Positions 1 through 7,301 of a stretch of DNA of 64,000 bases are shown here, one piece after another. Below the pieces are notes generated by a model. That model was not told the origin of the DNA. It saw only the letters and a program-made list of their open reading frames with translations, and searched no databases. A program made the position numbers and the translations under genes. The number at the start of each line of letters is the position of its first letter. Positions within the stretch are counted from its first letter, which is position 1. Source of the DNA: an uncultured Christensenella sp. (lineage in GTDB: Bacteria; Bacillota; Clostridia; Christensenellales; Borkfalkiaceae); contig CAJTUK010000005.1 of assembly GCA_910579525.1 (NCBI GenBank), positions 124,001 through 188,000 of the forward strand. The letters run 5' to 3'.

Positions 1-1
1 G

Positions 2-205
2 CCGAAGCGGTTAGCGCAAAGACGATACGAAGAAAAGCATAAAGAAGAACGACAAGCAAAGAACAAAGTGTTTGAAACAAGCATAGACCGACAGCTTTAC
101 GAAGAAATAACGGTCTTTCTCAAAAAGAACAGTATTACAAAGGTAGAACTGATTTACGCAGGGTATCAAGCCTTGCAGAAGCAGTATGGCCCTAAAATAG
201 AATAG
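2..205 (+). CDS. Small hypothetical protein of the integrated element, 5' end cut by the window
   Basis: The frame is open from base 2 and stops with TAG at 203-205, giving the last 67 residues of a protein. The visible part begins with a highly charged Lys/Arg/Glu stretch (RRYEEKHKEERQAKNKVF) that is probably helical, followed by a compact segment containing EEITVFLKKNSITKVELIYAGYQAL. That second part resembles the short helical C-termini of small DNA-binding or mobilisation-accessory proteins, but I do not recognise the family. It lies in the same AT-rich block as the serine recombinase downstream, so it is inferred to belong to the mobile element. Its start and length are unknown. Confidence 0.6.
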   Translation, partial: PKRLAQRRYEEKHKEERQAKNKVFETSIDRQLYEEITVFLKKNSITKVELIYAGYQALQKQYGPKIE

Positions 206-290
206 AAAAAAGCCTTGATTTTGTTTTAATTATTTCTATTAATTGGCAATAATTATTAAAAATCAAGGCTTTAAATATTTTTGGAGGATT

Positions 291-437
291 ATGATTGAAG
301 AAGTAGAGATTTTCATGGGGGACAATAAAATAAAACTCAATGACTTAAAAAATTATATTTGTATCAACGAATATATAAGCGATATTGTGAATGAGATTTA
401 TTACAAATATTATCCCGAAAGAAAACCTATAAGATAA
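291..437 (+). CDS. Small hypothetical protein upstream of the serine recombinase
   Basis: The ORF is open from 243, but the only start with a ribosome-binding site is ATG 291, preceded by GGAGG at 283-287. It encodes 48 residues beginning MIEEVEIFMGDNKIKLND and ending in a basic tail (YYPERKPIR). No family is recognised. The stop is 22 bases before the recombinase start, so the two are probably co-transcribed. Its small size and position fit an accessory protein of the element, such as a directionality or regulatory factor, but nothing in the sequence shows that function. Confidence 0.5.
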   Translation: MIEEVEIFMGDNKIKLNDLKNYICINEYISDIVNEIYYKYYPERKPIR

Positions 438-459
438 ATTATACTTTGGAGAAATATTT

Positions 460-1959
460 ATGAAAGAGAAAAGCAAGGTAATTAAATTTAACTATCCGAC
501 TTACGAAGAAATCACGGACGAAATGACGGATATTACGGCTATATATTTGCGAGTATCAACTGATTCGCAAGCGCAGGACGGTTATGGATTAGATGTCCAA
601 TATGGAGCAAATGAAAGATATTGCAAGGCTTACGATATACAAAATGTAGTAGTTTTCGTTGACGACGGTTATACGGGTATGAACGATAAACGCCCTGCAT
701 TTCAGTGCCTTTTAAAACTTATGAAGGAGAAAAGAATTAAATTTGTAATTACTCATTCTCTTGACCGTATAGGCAGAACGCAAATGCTTATTTTAAAATT
801 TTTAAAAGAAGATTGCGCCAAAGCCGAGTGCGACTTTTTTGCCGTTAAAGACAGTATTGATTCCCGAAGCAAACAGACATATGGAATATTGATTTCCATA
901 CTCTCTATATTTGCTGAAATGGACCACGATGCTATCGTTACTAAATTATTTTTAGGGCGCAAGCAAAGAGCGTTAGAAGGATTATGGAAAGGTGGTGGAA
1001 ATCCCCCCTATGGGTATTATTATTCAAAAGAAATCAGAAATCTTGCAGTTGACCCTGATAAAGCAATAATAGTCCGTAAGATATTTGAATTATATAATTC
1101 AATGGAATTTTCTCCTTTAAAAATTGCAACAGTGCTTGGACTTTCTTCTGATGTTGTCGTTTTTAATGTTTTAAAGAACAGAACATATTTAGGAGAAATA
1201 ACATTTAAGGGCGAGCAGTATCCGGGCGTACATCAAAGGCTTATTTCGGATGAAGATTTCGATAAAGCCCAGCGCATACTTAAAAGCAGAAGCGTAACAA
1301 GAAATCCGTCAACTTATCTATTGTCGTCATTGCTATATTGCGGAAGATGTGGCGCAAAAATGAGATATATGCAATATGGGAAAGGGAAGAATAAAAAACT
1401 AAAATTAATTTGCTATTCTCAATATGAAAGTAATGGAAAAAGGAATTTAATTAAAGACCAAAATTGTGCTAATTATAAGTATGATGCCGAACAAGTTGAA
1501 GAAGCTGTGGTACAAATAATTTTAAATTCATCAATGCGTTATAAAGACGATATAAAAGAAAAGCTGACAACTGACGGCGATGTAATCGAGGGATTAACTA
1601 AAAAGATTTCTGAATTAAAAACTGAATATGACAGATTAGTTAAGGCATATCAAAGACTTGGCGATGACAGTATTTTAGACGAAGCCGAAAAAGTAAAGTT
1701 TGAAATTAAGAAGCAGGAAAAGAACATTGAAGTCGAAAAGGAAAAAAAGGGTATTACAAAAATGATGGAAGAAAAGGCTGAAATGTTACGAACTTTACCT
1801 GATGTTTGGGGCAAGTTAGACGAAAGACAAAAGCAAAATGTTGTAAGAGCCATTGTGCATAAAGTTGTATTGACAGCCGGAAAAATTCAGGTCTATTTGA
1901 AGCAAAATGAATATGAACAATTATTGGTTGGGAAAATGCCTTTAAATAGTAGCGATTAA
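460..1959 (+). CDS. Large serine recombinase (site-specific integrase/excisionase of the element)
   Basis: This 499-residue protein has the large serine recombinase layout. An N-terminal resolvase catalytic domain (about 24-170) carries YLRVSTDSQ with the nucleophile predicted at Ser33. A recombinase domain follows (about 180-280). A zinc-ribbon segment has Cys at about 294 and 297 (YCGRCGAKM) and a later Cys pair. A charged coiled coil lies at about 375-450. Such enzymes cut att sites, form a 5'-phosphoserine link and exchange DNA without homology. GGAG lies upstream of ATG 460. The gene is the last one before the host sequence resumes inside sigG, the usual place for an integrase next to its attachment site. 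SpoIVCA, which excises the skin element from sigK, belongs to the same family. Base composition is clearly AT-richer than the host genes. Confidence 0.95.
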   Translation: MKEKSKVIKFNYPTYEEITDEMTDITAIYLRVSTDSQAQDGYGLDVQYGANERYCKAYDIQNVVVFVDDGYTGMNDKRPAFQCLLKLMKEKRIKFVITHSLDRIGRTQMLILKFLKEDCAKAECDFFAVKDSIDSRSKQTYGILISILSIFAEMDHDAIVTKLFLGRKQRALEGLWKGGGNPPYGYYYSKEIRNLAVDPDKAIIVRKIFELYNSMEFSPLKIATVLGLSSDVVVFNVLKNRTYLGEITFKGEQYPGVHQRLISDEDFDKAQRILKSRSVTRNPSTYLLSSLLYCGRCGAKMRYMQYGKGKNKKLKLICYSQYESNGKRNLIKDQNCANYKYDAEQVEEAVVQIILNSSMRYKDDIKEKLTTDGDVIEGLTKKISELKTEYDRLVKAYQRLGDDSILDEAEKVKFEIKKQEKNIEVEKEKKGITKMMEEKAEMLRTLPDVWGKLDERQKQNVVRAIVHKVVLTAGKIQVYLKQNEYEQLLVGKMPLNSSD

Positions 1960-1975
1960 CTTTTTATAATCAAGG

Positions 1976-2010
1976 AAGTCTTTGGGAACTCTTTTCCAAA
2001 GACTTTTTTT
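1976..2010 (+). terminator. Rho-independent terminator of the serine recombinase
   Basis: Arms AAGTCTTTGG (1976-1985) and CCAAAGACTT (1996-2005) form a perfect 10-bp stem with a 10-base loop and a T tract at 2006-2010. It begins 17 bases after the recombinase stop and insulates the element from the sigG remnant. Confidence 0.9.
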
Positions 2011-2056
2011 ATGGGAAATTTTACTAATGTTCAAAATTTTTATTTTTTGATTCCGC

Positions 2057-2085
2057 TTGCAATTGCCCCCATAATATGCTATAAT
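2057..2085 (+). promoter_or_regulatory. Sigma-A promoter at the right edge of the element, reading outward
   Basis: TTGCAA (2057-2062) and TATAAT (2080-2085) are separated by exactly 17 bases. The promoter lies between the recombinase terminator and the junction with sigG, and points to the host. In the integrated state it would transcribe the sigG 3' part. In an excised circle it would read across attP into the left-end genes of the element, which is a common arrangement. Confidence 0.7.
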
Positions 2086-2099
2086 AACCTTACTAAAAC

Positions 2100-2134
2100 A
2101 TTGAAGTCGGTTTCGCAGTACAAAGGCTATTCCT
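2100..2134 (+). other. Probable attachment-site junction (attR) between the element and sigG
   Basis: In the sigG frame, translation upstream of codon 2135 gives S-R-F-R-S-T-K-A-I-P-M and then a stop at 2102-2104. SigG proteins normally read F-S-T-Y-A-V/I-P-M at this place. The match to the family is therefore lost just upstream of GCTATTCCTATG (2126-2137), and the AT-rich element composition takes over. The crossover dinucleotide cannot be fixed without the other end of the element. The position is inferred from loss of coding homology, not from a seen direct repeat. Confidence 0.6.
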
Positions 2135-2620
2135 ATGATACTCGGTGAAATTAAAAGGTATCTGCGCGACGGCAATTCATTGCGCGTCTCCCGTTCCATA
2201 CGCGACACCGCATACCAGATATTGAAAGTACGCGAAAAGTTGGAAGAGGTCGATGAAGACGTCACCTACGATAAAATCGCGTCCGAAATGAACATTGCCG
2301 TTTCCGAAGTGGCGTACGCGCTCGACGCCATCTCCGACCCCGTTTCTTTGTACGAGCCGGTATTCAACAAAGCGGGCGACACTCTCCTTTTAATGGATCA
2401 GATATTCGACACTAAAAACAACGACGAGGTCTGGACGGAAAAAGCCGCTCTTTACGAAGCCATAGCAAGACTCGAAGGCAGAGAAAAAAAGATATTGTTT
2501 TTAAGATACTTCGAGGGCAAAACACAGACGGAAATCTCGCGCGAAGTCGGCATATCCCAGGCGCAGGTTTCGCGCCTCGAAAAAACCGCCTTAAAGCAAA
2601 TTAAGGCGTGCATATCATAA
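2126..2620 (+). CDS. sigG: RNA polymerase sporulation sigma factor SigG, 3' part of a gene split by the element
   Basis: The frame encodes the C-terminal two-thirds of SigG, the late forespore sigma factor. It runs from the end of region 2 (AIPMILGEIKRYLRD) through region 3 (ALDAISDPVSLYEP) to the region 4 helix-turn-helix (GKTQTEISREVGISQAQVSR). These signatures fit SigG better than SigF or SigK. SigG is normally about 255 residues; only about 164 codons are present, and the core-binding N-terminus (regions 1 to 2.3) is missing because the element joins here. ATG 2135 corresponds to a conserved internal Met. A weak AAAGG (2122-2126) precedes it, so a truncated product is conceivable but should not bind core polymerase well. 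Either the gene is restored by excision during sporulation, as with skin and sigK, or it is broken. The 5' part should lie beyond the left end of the element. Confidence 0.85.
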   Translation, partial: AIPMILGEIKRYLRDGNSLRVSRSIRDTAYQILKVREKLEEVDEDVTYDKIASEMNIAVSEVAYALDAISDPVSLYEPVFNKAGDTLLLMDQIFDTKNNDEVWTEKAALYEAIARLEGREKKILFLRYFEGKTQTEISREVGISQAQVSRLEKTALKQIKACIS

Positions 2621-2630
2621 AATTATTGTT

Positions 2631-2663
2631 AATCCGCGCTTTTACGCGCGGATTTATTTTTTT
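2631..2663 (+). terminator. Terminator of sigG
   Basis: AATCCGCGC (2631-2639) pairs with GCGCGGATT (2646-2654) and is followed by a T-rich tail to 2663. It starts 11 bases after the sigG stop. Confidence 0.9.
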
Positions 2664-2725
2664 GCGCCGTTTTATCGGGTTAACCTTTGAGCAAACTGTT
2701 GATATAATGTTGCCGGAGGACGTTT

Positions 2726-3658
2726 ATGATTTATGAACAATGGTTAAAGGAGTGGCTTGAAAATTTCGTAAAACCCACTTCCAAGCAAAAAACTTATTTA
2801 AGGTATTCCGAAATAGTAGATTGCCATATATGCAGAGGTTTAGGCTCTTACGAGCTGGACGAACTCACGCCTTTGGTACTTCAAAAATTCACCACCGATC
2901 TTTTAAAACGGGGCAACGTAAAGACGGGCGGCGGGCTTTCGGCAAACTCGGTCAACGCCGTCATTACGGTAATACAAAACTCGCTCAAATCGGCGTGCGC
3001 CATAGGGCAAACGAGCGGCTACGTCGCCGATAAAATCAAAAGGCCCAAAGTTTCGGGCGGCAAACCCAATTGCTTTACGTTAAAAGAACAAAAAAAGATA
3101 GAAAAGTACGCTCTTGCCCCTTGCGCGCGGAATATGGCGGGAGTGGTCGTCTGTCTTTACACAGGGCTGCGAATAGGCGAACTCCTCGCCCTCGAATGGC
3201 GCGACGTGGATTTTTCTGCCGGCATGCTTGCCGTGAACAGGACGTGTTACGACGGAAAAGACGTCTGCGGCAAATTCACGCGCATAACGGGCACCCCCAA
3301 AACGCTTAATTCCGTCAGAATAATCCCGTTGCCCCAAAAAGTAACGGCGCTTCTAAAACAAATCAAAGCGTCCGCCGTATCCTCGTACGTCGTCTCGTCG
3401 CGTTCGGGCGGTCCCGTTTCGGTCAGGTCCTATCAAAAAAGTTTTTCCGCCTTTCTCACGCGGATTAACGTTCCTCACAGGGGCTTTCACGCGTTGCGCC
3501 ACACTTTCGCCACGCGCGCCCTCGAATGCGGAATGGACGTAAAAACCCTCTCCGAAATCCTCGGGCACAAGAGCGCGGGGATCACTCTCGACCGCTACGT
3601 TCACAGTTTCGCCGAACATAAAAAACATATGATGGACCGCCTCGGTAAAATGATTTAA
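2726..3658 (+). CDS. Tyrosine recombinase/phage-type integrase
   Basis: This 310-residue protein has a SAM-like N-terminal core-binding domain (about 1-105) and a C-terminal catalytic domain. The catalytic residues are all visible: Arg149 (TGLRIGE), His255 and Arg258 (HALRH), His281 (LGHKS) and Tyr291 (LDRYVH). It should form a 3'-phosphotyrosine intermediate with its DNA target. A good ribosome-binding site (GGAGG, 2716-2720) precedes ATG 2726. It stands alone between the sigG terminator and the vWA operon, with no excisionase, relaxase or phage gene next to it, and its codon use is host-like. It could be a Xer-type housekeeping recombinase, a relic of an older element at this site, or the enzyme of a DNA switch; sequence alone does not decide. 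Confidence 0.93.
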   Translation: MIYEQWLKEWLENFVKPTSKQKTYLRYSEIVDCHICRGLGSYELDELTPLVLQKFTTDLLKRGNVKTGGGLSANSVNAVITVIQNSLKSACAIGQTSGYVADKIKRPKVSGGKPNCFTLKEQKKIEKYALAPCARNMAGVVVCLYTGLRIGELLALEWRDVDFSAGMLAVNRTCYDGKDVCGKFTRITGTPKTLNSVRIIPLPQKVTALLKQIKASAVSSYVVSSRSGGPVSVRSYQKSFSAFLTRINVPHRGFHALRHTFATRALECGMDVKTLSEILGHKSAGITLDRYVHSFAEHKKHMMDRLGKMI

Positions 3659-3734
3659 CGCTTCACGGCGGGCTTTTTGTGTATATTAACTGTGGATTTT
3701 TGTAAATTTATTTATTCAAACGGCGCTATTTTAG

Positions 3735-3763
3735 TTGTATTTATAAATTTATTGTGATAAAAT
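3735..3763 (+). promoter_or_regulatory. Promoter of the MoxR/vWA operon
   Basis: TTGTAT (3735-3740), a 17-base spacer and TAAAAT (3758-3763), with the extended -10 bases TGTGA just upstream. The leader (about 3770-3835) contains a five-codon reading frame (ATG 3826 to TAA 3843) that overlaps the start of the next gene and could couple its translation. Confidence 0.6.
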
Positions 3764-3835
3764 GTATAAAAAGTCGCGGGATTTTCGTTTAAAAATTAAT
3801 AAATGTATAAAAATTCACTGCAACCATGAATAAAA

Positions 3836-5350
3836 ATGAGTAACGAATTCAATCGCATCAAAAAACGCTTTTTAATCGAAGCTATAATAAAGAGCGCAGC
3901 GTGCGCGCTTTCCGCGGGACTTTTTGCCGTGGGCGCCGTGTTGCTCGGGCTCAAGCTCGGCGATTCGGCGATAAACGCCGGCTACTACGTTCTTATCGGT
4001 TTGGGCGCCGCGTTCGCCGCGGGAGCGCCGGTATTTTTTTTGTTGCGCCCTTCAAACGTTAAGATAGCCCGTCGCCTCGATAAAGAACACGGTTTGAACG
4101 AGAGGGTGCAAACCATGGTGGCGTTCGAGGGAAAAGAGGGCAGTATTTACGAACTGCAAAGAAAAGACGCCTCCGAAAGGCTCGCCGCGCTACCCAAACC
4201 CAAGCCCGATATAAAGCGGCTGTGGCACTACGCGGTTATATTCGTCCTTTCGGTCGCGCTGTTTGCCGCGGCTCTGGCGGTTCCGTCAAAAGCGCCGCCC
4301 GTCCGGCCGGAAATACCTTTCGAATATTCCGACAGGCAGCGCGAGGCGGTGCAAAGGCTTATTTCCGACATTGGAGAAACTTCTCTTACCGAAGAAGATA
4401 AAACTTCGGTAGCGGCTATGCTCAACGCAATGTCCGGCAATCTCGAAAACGCAAAAGTAGAGAGCGAAATGAAAACCGCGGTAATCTCCGCAATTTCGCT
4501 CGTTGACGTTTTACTGTATACTTCAAACAGTTTCGATAACGTAGCTTACGCCGTCGACGGCGAAAAAACCGAATTCTTCGCCGACGCCATTACCGACGGG
4601 GTGCTGTTTTACAGGGATTCGGCAACGCCCGTCACCACGCTCGAACAAGTGACCGAATTCGAAAGCGGGCTCGAAAATTTCGTGGGCGACAAAGTGGATA
4701 TGGATATGGACGTTTTTGTTCAGCAATACGATGAAACCTTATCCGACGACATAAAAGAAGATTTGACAAAAATAAACGAAGCGCTTGAAAAAGTTTCCGA
4801 CAACGATGTGGCATCTCCCGAAGACGCCGTGCGTATAAGCGTTGAAAACTTCGTTAAAGCAATGACGGAAGTCGCTCAAAACTTCGACTCGTATTCGGAA
4901 AACGATTTTAAAAACGCGGTCGGGCGCAACGTAACCGCCTATAAAGAAGAACTCGTTCCCGCGCTTATGCCTCAATCGTACAGATGTCTGGCTGACGAAT
5001 TCGTGCGCAAACGCGCCGCGCAGATTTTCGGGCTCAAAACCGATGAACTGCCCAGACTTCAAAGCGGAGTAACAGAGCTCGACGAAAAGCCCGATGACGG
5101 CGAAGACAAAAACAACAACGGCGGCGGCGGACACGGCGATTCTGTTTACGGCAGTACGGAATTCGTCTACGACCCCGACACGGGCGAGCTCACCGCTTAC
5201 GGCAAATTTATCAACAAGTATTTCGCCGCTATGACGGAACAACTCATGAACGGCAACGTTCCCGAAAACGTGCAGGAAAAAATAAAGGAATATTTCAACA
5301 CGCTTTTCAGCGGAGCCCAACCCAAAGACGAGGAAAATAAAGAGGAATAA
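3836..5350 (+). CDS. DUF4175-like membrane protein, first gene of the MoxR/vWA operon
   Basis: The protein has 504 residues. Two membrane segments lie near the N-terminus (about 15-40 and 47-70) and a third at about 132-152. The rest is a large acidic extracytoplasmic or cytoplasmic region with helical stretches and a Gly/Asn/Asp-rich linker (GEDKNNNGGGGHGD). The N-terminal arrangement resembles the DUF4175-like proteins that accompany MoxR ATPases and DUF58 proteins. Its biochemical role is unknown; in this context it is probably the membrane partner or client of the MoxR system. There is no clear Shine-Dalgarno site before ATG 3836. The next gene starts 4 bases after its stop. The assignment to DUF4175 is tentative. 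Confidence 0.75.
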   Translation: MSNEFNRIKKRFLIEAIIKSAACALSAGLFAVGAVLLGLKLGDSAINAGYYVLIGLGAAFAAGAPVFFLLRPSNVKIARRLDKEHGLNERVQTMVAFEGKEGSIYELQRKDASERLAALPKPKPDIKRLWHYAVIFVLSVALFAAALAVPSKAPPVRPEIPFEYSDRQREAVQRLISDIGETSLTEEDKTSVAAMLNAMSGNLENAKVESEMKTAVISAISLVDVLLYTSNSFDNVAYAVDGEKTEFFADAITDGVLFYRDSATPVTTLEQVTEFESGLENFVGDKVDMDMDVFVQQYDETLSDDIKEDLTKINEALEKVSDNDVASPEDAVRISVENFVKAMTEVAQNFDSYSENDFKNAVGRNVTAYKEELVPALMPQSYRCLADEFVRKRAAQIFGLKTDELPRLQSGVTELDEKPDDGEDKNNNGGGGHGDSVYGSTEFVYDPDTGELTAYGKFINKYFAAMTEQLMNGNVPENVQEKIKEYFNTLFSGAQPKDEENKEE

Positions 5351-5354
5351 AATT

Positions 5355-6404
5355 ATGGAAAACAATATGGAAAAAGACAGCGCCGTTTCAAAGGAAACCC
5401 TTTCCGCAGAGACTGCCGCAAACGAGCAAAAGGTCAAAACTTTCAGCAAGGCCATTGCTAAAATCAAATCGGAAATAAGTAAAGACGTAGTCGGTCAGGA
5501 AGAGATCGTCAACAACGTAATTACCGCGATTATAGCGGGTGGTAACGTGCTTTTGGAGGGCGTTCCAGGCGTCGGTAAAACCCGCCTCGTGCGTTCGCTC
5601 GGCAGGGTTTTGAGCCTTCCTTTCTCGCGTATACAGTTTACGCCCGACTTAATGCCTTCGGACGTCACCGGAACCAACGTAATAGAAAAGGACGCGAACG
5701 GCAGAATGAACACCGTATTCCGCAAGGGCCCCATATTCGCAAACCTCGTGCTCGCGGACGAAATCAACCGCGCCACTCCCAAAACGCAGTCGGCGATGCT
5801 CGAAGTAATGCAGGAGCACAAAGTCACCGTCTTAAACGATTCTTATAAAATGCAGGAGCCCTTCTTTGTGCTCGCAACCCAGAACCCCATCGAGCAGGAC
5901 GGAACTTATCCCCTGCCCGAAGCGCAGATGGACCGTTTCATGTTCAAGCTTTTGATGCAGTTCCCCACTACGGAAGAACTCGTAGACATAGTAAACATGA
6001 CTCAAATGACCCTCGACGAGAGCGCAGAGGCGGTAGTGGACGGCAAAACCATTCTTGAAATGCGCGAGCTCGCAAAACACGTGCCCGTCATAAAAGAAGT
6101 TATGAATTACGCCGTTAACCTCGTTTCCAACACTCACCCCGAGCTTGAAAACACGTCCGAAACGGCTAAAAAATATATCAGAAACGGCGCGTCTCCCCGC
6201 GCCGCGCAGGCAATTATAACCTGCGCAAAGGTGCGCGCGCTCATGAACGGAAACTACAACGTTTCTTACGAAGATATCGACGCGCTCGCTCGCCCCGTTT
6301 TGAGGCACAGAATAAAAATAAACTACAACGCAGTTAACGACAAACTTACCGTAGACGGCGTAATAGAAAAGCTTATTGCCGAAAACAAAAAGCTCGTAAA
6401 GTAA
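5355..6404 (+). CDS. MoxR-family AAA+ ATPase
   Basis: A 349-residue AAA+ protein with Walker A GVPGVGKT (about 69-76), Walker B LVLADEINRA, sensor region ATQNPIEQDGTYPLPEAQMDRF and a C-terminal lid domain. MoxR proteins act as chaperone-like ATPases that mature or remodel metal- and vWA-containing partners. GAGG within the end of the preceding gene serves as ribosome-binding site, and DUF58 and two vWA proteins follow directly, which is the classic MoxR gene neighbourhood. The N-terminal 35 residues are a polar extension. Its substrate is unknown, but the operon points to membrane-bound vWA proteins. Confidence 0.95.
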   Translation: MENNMEKDSAVSKETLSAETAANEQKVKTFSKAIAKIKSEISKDVVGQEEIVNNVITAIIAGGNVLLEGVPGVGKTRLVRSLGRVLSLPFSRIQFTPDLMPSDVTGTNVIEKDANGRMNTVFRKGPIFANLVLADEINRATPKTQSAMLEVMQEHKVTVLNDSYKMQEPFFVLATQNPIEQDGTYPLPEAQMDRFMFKLLMQFPTTEELVDIVNMTQMTLDESAEAVVDGKTILEMRELAKHVPVIKEVMNYAVNLVSNTHPELENTSETAKKYIRNGASPRAAQAIITCAKVRALMNGNYNVSYEDIDALARPVLRHRIKINYNAVNDKLTVDGVIEKLIAENKKLVK

Positions 6405-6416
6405 AAAATTAAAATA

Positions 6417-7301
6417 ATGAGTAATTTTGCGATAGACGAAGAGTTTCTGCAACAGATAGAACAGTTGCAGATGTTAATAAAAAACAACGTGGCGGGGATG
6501 TTCGGCGGCAACCACCGGAGCAGGTCCTACGGCTCTTCGTGCGATTTTTCGGATTATCGGGAATACGTCGCCGGCGACGATACCGCCAAAATCGATTGGA
6601 ATTCTTACGCCCGCACCGAAAATTTATACGTCAAACTCTACGCCGACGAAAGGCAGATGCACACCCGCATATATATCGACGCGTCCAAATCCATGGAGTA
6701 CGGCAAGGGCAACAAGCACGTTCAGGCGCTCAAAATCGCCGCGGCTATAGCCTATCTTTCCGTCAACGAAATGGATAAGGTCTCCGTTTACGCCGTGCGT
6801 GACAAAAAGTGTGAAGAAGTGCTTTTAAACGTGCTCGGCAAAGACTCGTTCACCCGCTCGATAAACGCGCTGAACGATATACGGTTCGAAGGCGACAGTT
6901 ACATTACCGACAGCATACTGCAATCCGCCGTCGGCTACGGAGACGGTCTTTCGGTTATAATTTCGGACTTTTTGACCGATAACGACTACGAGGGCGCAAT
7001 AGACCACCTCGTTGCAAAAAAGAGAGACGTTCTCTGTATTCAGGTCCTCTCGAAAGAAGAACTTCACCCGCACGTCAGCGGAAAAATGCACTTTTACGAT
7101 TCGGAGAGCAATTCCCGCTCATACCGCAAAAATATAAACAGAGAGATAGTAAACGCCTACAAACAGGCGCTCGAATACGTAAAGGAGCGCATAAGCGGCT
7201 ACTGCAAGGCGAGGGGGGCGGAATATATGCTCGTCCCGTCCGAAGACTCCGTATATAAAATTTTCTTCGATAAATTAGTGAATATGGGGGTATTGAAATG
7301 A
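6417..7301 (+). CDS. DUF58 domain protein (vWA-like)
   Basis: This 294-residue protein shows the DUF58 signature DYREYVAGDDTAKIDW (about 44-59) followed by a vWA-like fold with the metal-site motif DASKS at about 90. DUF58 proteins are nearly always encoded next to MoxR ATPases and are thought to be their adaptors or substrates. It starts 12 bases after moxR, without a strong Shine-Dalgarno site, and its stop overlaps the next start (ATGA), so translation is coupled. No membrane segment is seen, so it is probably cytoplasmic. Confidence 0.92.
   Translation: MSNFAIDEEFLQQIEQLQMLIKNNVAGMFGGNHRSRSYGSSCDFSDYREYVAGDDTAKIDWNSYARTENLYVKLYADERQMHTRIYIDASKSMEYGKGNKHVQALKIAAAIAYLSVNEMDKVSVYAVRDKKCEEVLLNVLGKDSFTRSINALNDIRFEGDSYITDSILQSAVGYGDGLSVIISDFLTDNDYEGAIDHLVAKKRDVLCIQVLSKEELHPHVSGKMHFYDSESNSRSYRKNINREIVNAYKQALEYVKERISGYCKARGAEYMLVPSEDSVYKIFFDKLVNMGVLK

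Noticed and set aside
2126..2620. A complete small sigma factor starting at ATG 2135
   Set aside because: The visible part lacks regions 1 and most of 2, while regions 3 and 4 align with SigG from a mid-gene residue. A self-standing sigma of this form would not bind core polymerase.
460..2620. A sigK skin element
   Set aside because: The interrupted gene has SigG signatures (D-A-I-x-D-P-V-S-L and the S-Q-A-Q-V-S-R-L-E-K end), not those of SigK.
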